Shown: positions 8,953 through 12,462 of the stretch, piece by piece
How the letters are laid out: each line of letters begins with the position of its first letter
Position numbering within the stretch: the stretch's first letter is position 1
DNA from: Bacteroides sp. CAG:530
GTDB taxonomy: Bacteria; Bacteroidota; Bacteroidia; Bacteroidales; Bacteroidaceae
Assembly: GCA_000434735.1 (NCBI GenBank)
Contig: FR881238.1
Coordinates: 1-12,462, forward strand
DNA length: 12,462 nt
Reading direction: 5' to 3'
The notes under the pieces: model-generated
What the model saw: only the letters and a program-made list of their open reading frames with translations
Told to the model about the DNA's origin: nothing
Database searches by the model: none
Position numbers and translations under genes: made by a program

Positions 8953-9936
8953 ATGAATTTCAAAGAAATGAAAGATATGATGAAAATCAATACATTCTTT
9001 TATATGGCCGTTATCGGCTTAGGTTTGGGCTTGTCTTCATGCAGTGACGATGAATACCAAAGAGGAGAAGAGCCCGTTCCTTATAACATGACTGCCTATT
9101 TCTCGGCAAATAACAAGGCTGAGTATGTATTTACTCCCGAAGATGTTGCCGAATCGAGCACATTACAGCTTGAGGTAAAGCGTCTGCAGTCGGACGATGC
9201 TGCTTCTATACCTGTTATCGTGGTAGATAAAGACGATATCTTCAAGATTCCTGCTACTGTAGAATTCAAAGCCGGAGAATCTACCGCTACTTTGGATGTA
9301 GAATATACAGGAATTGAAGAGAAGAAGTTGTGTAAGTTCTCTATACGCTTGGATGAGAATTTCACAGACCCTTATAAGAAGGTAGAAGGTTCTGACGTAT
9401 ATGCCGCATCAGTATTTGTTTCAAGCTGGCGACAGATTTCTAAGAACGTACAGTTCTGGTTTACCAATATTAACGATACTTATAATAATAAGATTTTCCA
9501 TAACGCTAACTTCTATCAGTTGGAAGGTCAGAACCGTTTCCGTTTTGAAGACTATTTGGGCTCAGGTATCGACATGCAGTTCACTATCGTTCCTACCAAG
9601 GCTAACATCACTTTCTCGGCTACCGACCCTAACACATGGGTAGGTCGTTTGGAACCGGTAAGCAATTACATGGACGGAGGAACAGAAGCTATCGGTAGCT
9701 ACTGGTGGTTTATGAAGGATGGCGAAACTTTCGCTACTTGGAAGTTGCCTGTATTTAATACAACAGTAAACTACATTAACTTCTATTCTAACTACATGAG
9801 CGAATTTAATTATGTAAGTGGTGGAGGTAAACAGATGACAGATAGAATTTGGATAGATTATACATCTTACCGATATGCTATCGTTAATTTCTATTGGACA
9901 GCTGCCGACCGTACCATTGAAGTACCTGAAAATTAA
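8953..9936 (+). CDS. SusD-associated surface lipoprotein with Calx-beta/Ig-like domain
   Basis: A 327-residue lipoprotein placed where SusE-like surface binding proteins usually sit. Lipobox LSSC with Cys30, then SDDE, a surface-export type start. In-frame ATGs at 8968, 8977 and 8980 could also be the start; 8953 leaves a 9-nt gap to susD. Residues about 45-140 resemble a Calx-beta or related Ig-like fold, with IPATVEFKAGESTATLDVEY as the most telling stretch. The C-terminal half (about 157-327) starts SSWRQIS and contains FEDYLGSGIDMQFTI (198-212). That pattern recalls the repeated module in the next gene (LKWYGNEGYDLEFSV), so the two lipoproteins probably share a domain type. It is unusually rich in Trp, Tyr and Phe, as expected for ligand-binding surfaces. 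Probable role: binding extracellular substrate for the SusCD pair. No exact family name is claimed. Confidence 0.85.
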   Translation: MNFKEMKDMMKINTFFYMAVIGLGLGLSSCSDDEYQRGEEPVPYNMTAYFSANNKAEYVFTPEDVAESSTLQLEVKRLQSDDAASIPVIVVDKDDIFKIPATVEFKAGESTATLDVEYTGIEEKKLCKFSIRLDENFTDPYKKVEGSDVYAASVFVSSWRQISKNVQFWFTNINDTYNNKIFHNANFYQLEGQNRFRFEDYLGSGIDMQFTIVPTKANITFSATDPNTWVGRLEPVSNYMDGGTEAIGSYWWFMKDGETFATWKLPVFNTTVNYINFYSNYMSEFNYVSGGGKQMTDRIWIDYTSYRYAIVNFYWTAADRTIEVPEN

Positions 9937-9944
9937 AAAGAAAG

Positions 9945-10436
9945 ATGAAACAGAATTTATTTAAATACATGATGCGCAGAGCAGGAGGCATCTTCCTGCT
10001 AGCTGCCGCTTGCATGGGAGCTTTCTCTTCGTGCAGCGATGATGACGATACGCTCAATGGCAAATTAGACAAGACAAATGCCGAAGTGCTCTCACAGAGC
10101 GTCAGCTCGTTGTCTTTCACTTGGAAAGCCATAAAGAACGCTTCGCAGTATGCTTATGAGCTGAGAGACCCTGAAGAGAATTTGGTAGATAATGGTGTTA
10201 CAACCGACCTTGCCGCTTCTTTTACCAAACTGAAGCCTAACACTACTTACCAATTGAAGGTATGGGCGTATGGAGCTTACGGAAGCGGATATGAAACTTC
10301 TGAGCCTATTTATCTTACAGCTACAACTCCGGCTGTAGTGCAGTTGGGAATGCCCGAAGTAAAAGTTGTTACCTCTGGAGCTACCACTACTGCTAGCTGG
10401 AAATCTGTAGAGCACGCTAAGAAGTACGAGTATTAA
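9945..10436 (+). CDS. Translated N-terminal fragment of the FN3 lipoprotein
   Basis: If the TAA at 10434 is real and not read through, ribosomes would make only this 163-residue lipoprotein. It carries the signal peptide, Cys30, the acidic SDDDD surface-export start, one complete fibronectin-III domain (core phrases SFTWKAIKNASQYAYELRD and PNTTYQLKVWAYG) and only the first strands of the second. The truncated second domain would not fold normally. Translation of this piece is plausible because the start region is intact and directly behind the preceding gene. Confidence 0.7.
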   Translation: MKQNLFKYMMRRAGGIFLLAAACMGAFSSCSDDDDTLNGKLDKTNAEVLSQSVSSLSFTWKAIKNASQYAYELRDPEENLVDNGVTTDLAASFTKLKPNTTYQLKVWAYGAYGSGYETSEPIYLTATTPAVVQLGMPEVKVVTSGATTTASWKSVEHAKKYEY

Positions 10437-11681
10437 GTTAAGCTTAAAGATTCCGACAAGGTATTAGAAAGCGGTACTGTTACCGATACTGAAGTAGCTC
10501 TTTACGGATTGGTTGGCGAATACGAATTAGGAGTTAAGTCTCTTTCTACCAGCGAGGCTTATAGCGATTCAGAATACGACAAAGTAGAATTCAAAGTAGA
10601 AAAGAGAGAAGTATGGCGTACAGTAGGTACATTCAATGATGGTGCCGGACATACTTGGAAAGCTACTATCGTGGCATATAGCAACGACTCTTACACTATA
10701 CTTAAATGGTATGGCAATGAAGGCTACGATTTGGAATTCTCTGTAACTAGTGCTGGTAACGTTGCTGTTACAAACGCTTATAAAGATGACGGCTCATGGT
10801 ATTATGTACGTACTGATGCTACTCACCATTTGACAATAAATCATACTTATCATTCTTCATTCAGCGGCAACAGCACTTCTGGTAAGATGATGATTTATAA
10901 TGGTAAGGATATCACATTTACTTGGCCTGTGCCTGTAACTGAATCATGGCGTGCCGAAGGTACTTGCAGTATACAGAGTTATAATTGGAAAGCTACTTTG
11001 GTAGCATATAGCGACGGTTCATACAAGCTGCTTAAATGGTATGGAAACGATGGTTATGATTTGGCATTCTCTGTAGGTTCTGACGGTAAGCCGACTTTCC
11101 TGAATGCAGTGAAAGTAGAAAATGGTTGGTATTATATTAAGGTTGCAGCAAACTCACAGTTGGGCTTGTATCCTGCGGCTCAGTCTACTTTCAGCGGTAA
11201 TAAAAACAGTGGTTCGTTCTCATTCTACTCTACTTATTCTGAACCTTTCAAGTTCTCTTGGGGAGGAACAACACAGCAGACTGTTGACGCACTTGTAGGT
11301 ACTTATTCGCAGGTATCTAAAGGATATGAAAAACTTACGGATGCAAAAAATTGGACATCTTTTAATAGAACTGATGATATTACAATAACAAAAGTTGACG
11401 ATAAGACTATTAAGGTGAATGGCTTCTTTAAGGGACTTAACTACATGAATGACAATTCTGCATTTACAGGAACTGTGGATTTTTCTGCAAAGACCATAAC
11501 TTTTGCACCGCAACAGGTAACTAATTCTAGCATGACGCTCTGTACTTATAATTCAATTACTACACCTGTAGTAGCTACATTTACCGATGCTGGAGTTATC
11601 AGCTTTAAGAATTGGAGCTTGATATATCAAAACTTTGATTTTGTATATACAGGCGCACAGACTACCCTTACAAAGAAATAA
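10437..11681 (+). pseudogene. C-terminal part of the FN3 lipoprotein, after the stop
   Basis: 414 open codons in the same frame as the upstream fragment, beginning VKLKDSDKVLESG, the remainder of fibronectin-III domain 2. An in-frame TTG at 10509 could be called as a start, but it lies inside the domain and has no signal peptide. The first in-frame ATG is at 10887, inside the first tandem module. The piece therefore has no sensible independent start and would lack export signals. It holds the two repeated modules and the C-terminal lipocalin-like domain (GTYSQVSKGY ... TGTVDFSAKTITFAPQQV). The long open frame argues that the stop arose recently or is an error. Confidence 0.75.
10611..11264 (+). 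repeat. Tandem duplication of a ~110-residue module
   Basis: Two copies within the FN3 lipoprotein gene: 10611-10943 (starting VWRTVGTF) and 10944-11264 (starting SWRAEGTC). The core is LKWYGN(E/D)GYDL(E/A)FSV in both, preceded by WKAT(I/L)VAYS. At DNA level, 10655-10745 and 10985-11075 align without gaps at a 330-nt offset, with about 17 mismatches in 91 by hand count. Both copies end in an (T/S)W beta-strand (FTWP, FSWG). Confidence 0.85.
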
Positions 11682-11703
11682 TAGGGTTTAAATACTGATA
11701 AAT

Positions 11704-11752
11704 AAAGACCTCCTCTGCAACCGAAGTTTCGGAAAGCAGAGGAGGTCTTTTT
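11704..11752 (+). terminator. Strong intrinsic terminator at the end of the operon
   Basis: Arms AAAGACCTCCTCTGC (11704-11718) and GCAGAGGAGGTCTTT (11736-11750) are a perfect 15-bp stem. An inner CCGAA/TTCGG stem caps it across a small internal loop. A T-run (11748-11752) follows. The A-rich left flank also gives a U-rich tail on the minus strand, so it may serve the convergent HU-like gene as well. Confidence 0.92.
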
Positions 11753-11755
11753 GTG

Positions 11756-11820
11756 GTACGCTCGGCATGAGCATTGTCTAACGGGTGAAAGTCCATTCTA
11801 TCATGTAGGCCAAGCACCGT
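11756..11820. other. Possible remnant of a group II intron 5' region
   Basis: The stretch containing GCATGAGCATTGTCTAACGG followed directly by GTGAAAGTCC (11765-11794) recalls, from memory, domain I of bacterial group II introns, where a GGTGAAAGTCC-type hairpin is common. No intron-encoded reverse transcriptase, domain V or 3' end is present in the window, and the hairpin is imperfect (GGG is answered by CC-A). It could equally be chance sequence between two convergent genes. Confidence 0.22.
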
Positions 11821-11857
11821 ATAATGCGAGATATAATCACACACACTTCACGTTTCA

Positions 11858-12271
11858 TTACTCTCCTTTCTTCTTGCGTACCGGTACACGTTCATAATTC
11901 AGAGACGTCACCAAGTCGGACATGTCTTTGCCTGGACGGAATCTGAATTTGGCCTTCTTTATCAGAGAGTTTGTAAATTCCTTTTCGGTCTTTGCGCCTT
12001 TGCTCTTCAGACCAATCTGAAGGTAACCCAAGTCACCCAGTCGCACAATTTCTCCTGAAGCCAACCCCTGCCTGATTACGGAAGGAAGTGCACACAGCAC
12101 CGCCATAATATCAGCGTATGTTACGGTACACATCTGCTCTAAACGCTGTCCTATTTCACGAATACCCATTTCGCCTCTGGCTTGCGCCTGTGCGTAGAAT
12201 AATTTCTCATTACCGTCTGGGGCCTTAAAGTCACGTCTTCTCACCAATGAATAAGCTACTGATCTTTCCAT
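11858..12271 (-). CDS. HU/IHF-related DNA-binding protein
   Basis: A 137-residue DNABII-like protein of the HU-related group found in Bacteroidetes, longer than the ~90-residue classical HU because of an N-terminal extension. Residues about 1-30 (SLVRRRDFKAPDGNEKLFYA) form the group's characteristic lead-in. About 35-75 is the helical dimerisation part (REIGQRLEQMCTVTYADIMA). VRLGDLGYLQIGL (76-88) then leads into the DNA-binding beta arm, and KFRFRPGKDM (108-117) returns from it. The tail VRKKKGE is basic. Expected role: binding and bending DNA, in the nucleoid or as an accessory factor. The start is set at the ATG giving MERSVAYSLV; an ATG at 12298 would add nine residues (MLNLKTRKN) that do not look like the family. 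Transcribed toward the SusCD operon, with its own -7 box; no partner gene is visible. Confidence 0.88.
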   Translation of the reverse strand: MERSVAYSLVRRRDFKAPDGNEKLFYAQAQARGEMGIREIGQRLEQMCTVTYADIMAVLCALPSVIRQGLASGEIVRLGDLGYLQIGLKSKGAKTEKEFTNSLIKKAKFRFRPGKDMSDLVTSLNYERVPVRKKKGE

Positions 12272-12339
12272 GTTTTTTCTTGTTTTTAGGTTTAACATTT
12301 GTTCTTTGTAATAACACGTTCGATATCGATTTCGTATTG

Positions 12340-12347
12340 CAAAGATA
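12340..12347 (-). promoter_or_regulatory. Candidate -7 promoter box for the HU-like gene
   Basis: On the minus strand this reads TATCTTTG, followed by CAATACG, a very typical Bacteroidetes -7 element (TAnnTTTG). It lies about 69 nt before the chosen start at 12271, giving a leader of roughly 60 nt. No strong -33 TTTG is seen upstream. The 10-bp palindrome TCGATATCGA (12320-12329) lies close to the expected start of transcription. Confidence 0.55.
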
Positions 12348-12430
12348 CTATGCGGCCATCAGGTCACTCAGCGGCTTTGAAGCGATTTGGGAATGTTTTT
12401 TTGATGAAATTTCTCTTTGATATTGGCTCG

Positions 12431-12462
12431 GACACAAAATGAGACACAAAGCGCGACACAAA
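12431..12462. repeat. Three direct GACACAAA repeats at 12-bp spacing
   Basis: GACACAAA occurs at 12431-12438, 12443-12450 and 12455-12462, with 4-bp spacers (ATGA, GCGC) and an exact 12-bp period. The array touches the window edge and may continue. It lies about 160 nt upstream of the HU-like gene. A protein-coding cause is possible: a plus-strand frame opens at ATG 12439 (MRHKARHK), and the minus strand reads FVSRFVSHFVSE before a stop. Confidence 0.6.

Larger units (their letters stand above)
9945..11681 (+). pseudogene. Multidomain FN3 surface lipoprotein gene interrupted by an in-frame stop
   Basis: One reading frame of 579 codons broken only by TAA at 10434-10436 (codon 164). Layout: signal with lipobox FSSC (Cys30) and a SDDDD start; fibronectin-III domain 1 (about 40-128); fibronectin-III domain 2 (about 131-218), which contains the stop; two tandem modules of about 110 residues (223-333 and 334-440); and a C-terminal lipocalin-like beta domain (about 445-578). 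The stop falls inside domain 2, between KKYEY and VKLKD, and both sides align to domain 1, so this is one gene and not two. No frameshift is present, and a single substitution (for example from CAA, GAA or AAA) would explain it. It starts 8 nt after the previous stop with AAAGAAAG before ATG, and is the last gene before the terminator. Intact, it would be a large surface ligand-binding protein. A sequencing or assembly error cannot be excluded. Confidence 0.85.

Noticed and set aside
9401..9643. 80-codon plus-strand frame inside the Calx-beta lipoprotein gene
   Set aside because: Out of frame with a lipoprotein gene that has a full signal peptide and clear domains; low-complexity Leu/Ser/Thr product.
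10434..10436. Stop-codon reassignment as the explanation for the in-frame TAA
   Set aside because: TAA ends other genes in the window at the expected family length (SusD at 8941-8943, the M6 protease at 3508-3510), so general reassignment is not supported.
10509..10511. TTG as the start of a separate gene downstream of the TAA
   Set aside because: It falls within the second fibronectin-III domain, lacks an export signal, and the frame continues the upstream gene exactly.

Overview
The window looks like a Bacteroidales chromosome (Bacteroides/Prevotella type). The evidence is a SusC/SusD pair, lipoproteins with Cys-Ser-Asp-Asp starts, start codons preceded by A-rich sequence instead of strong Shine-Dalgarno sites, TAnnTTTG-type -7 promoter boxes, and a Bacteroidetes-type HU-related protein. 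I cannot name the genus with confidence.

Layout. (1) Bases 1-1175 hold a single-gene unit: a -7 box, an ATP-type 6-phosphofructokinase gene (pfkA, 130-1110) and an intrinsic terminator. (2) Bases 1259-11752 hold one co-directional run of six genes with gaps of only 8-33 nt, starting at a candidate promoter with an inverted repeat in the leader and ending at a strong terminator. The order is: secreted M6-family zinc metalloprotease, small lipoprotein, SusC/RagA TonB-dependent transporter, SusD/RagB lipoprotein, a lipoprotein with a Calx-beta/Ig-like N-terminal half, and a multidomain fibronectin-III lipoprotein. The last gene has an in-frame TAA at codon 164 but continues in the same frame to 11681, so it is a nonsense-interrupted gene or carries a sequencing error. 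(3) Bases 11858-12271, minus strand, encode an HU/IHF-related DNA-binding protein with its own -7 box at 12340-12347. The right edge (12431-12462) carries three GACACAAA copies at exact 12-bp spacing.

How the genes may work together. No glycoside hydrolase, polysaccharide lyase or sulfatase lies in the operon; the only enzyme is a protease. With SusC/SusD (RagA/RagB) and surface lipoproteins, the simplest inference is a protein- or peptide-utilisation locus: the exported protease cuts a protein or glycoprotein, the lipoproteins bind it at the surface, and the SusCD complex imports the products with TonB energy. No ECF sigma/anti-sigma pair, hybrid two-component sensor or SusR-like regulator is present in the window.

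There is no gene-free stretch over 300 bases. The longest, 1111-1386, holds the pfkA terminator, a promoter candidate and an inverted repeat. Most noteworthy are the interrupted surface lipoprotein gene, the protease-SusCD operon with a small lipoprotein in between, and a roughly 110-residue module duplicated within the last gene and apparently related to the gene before it.
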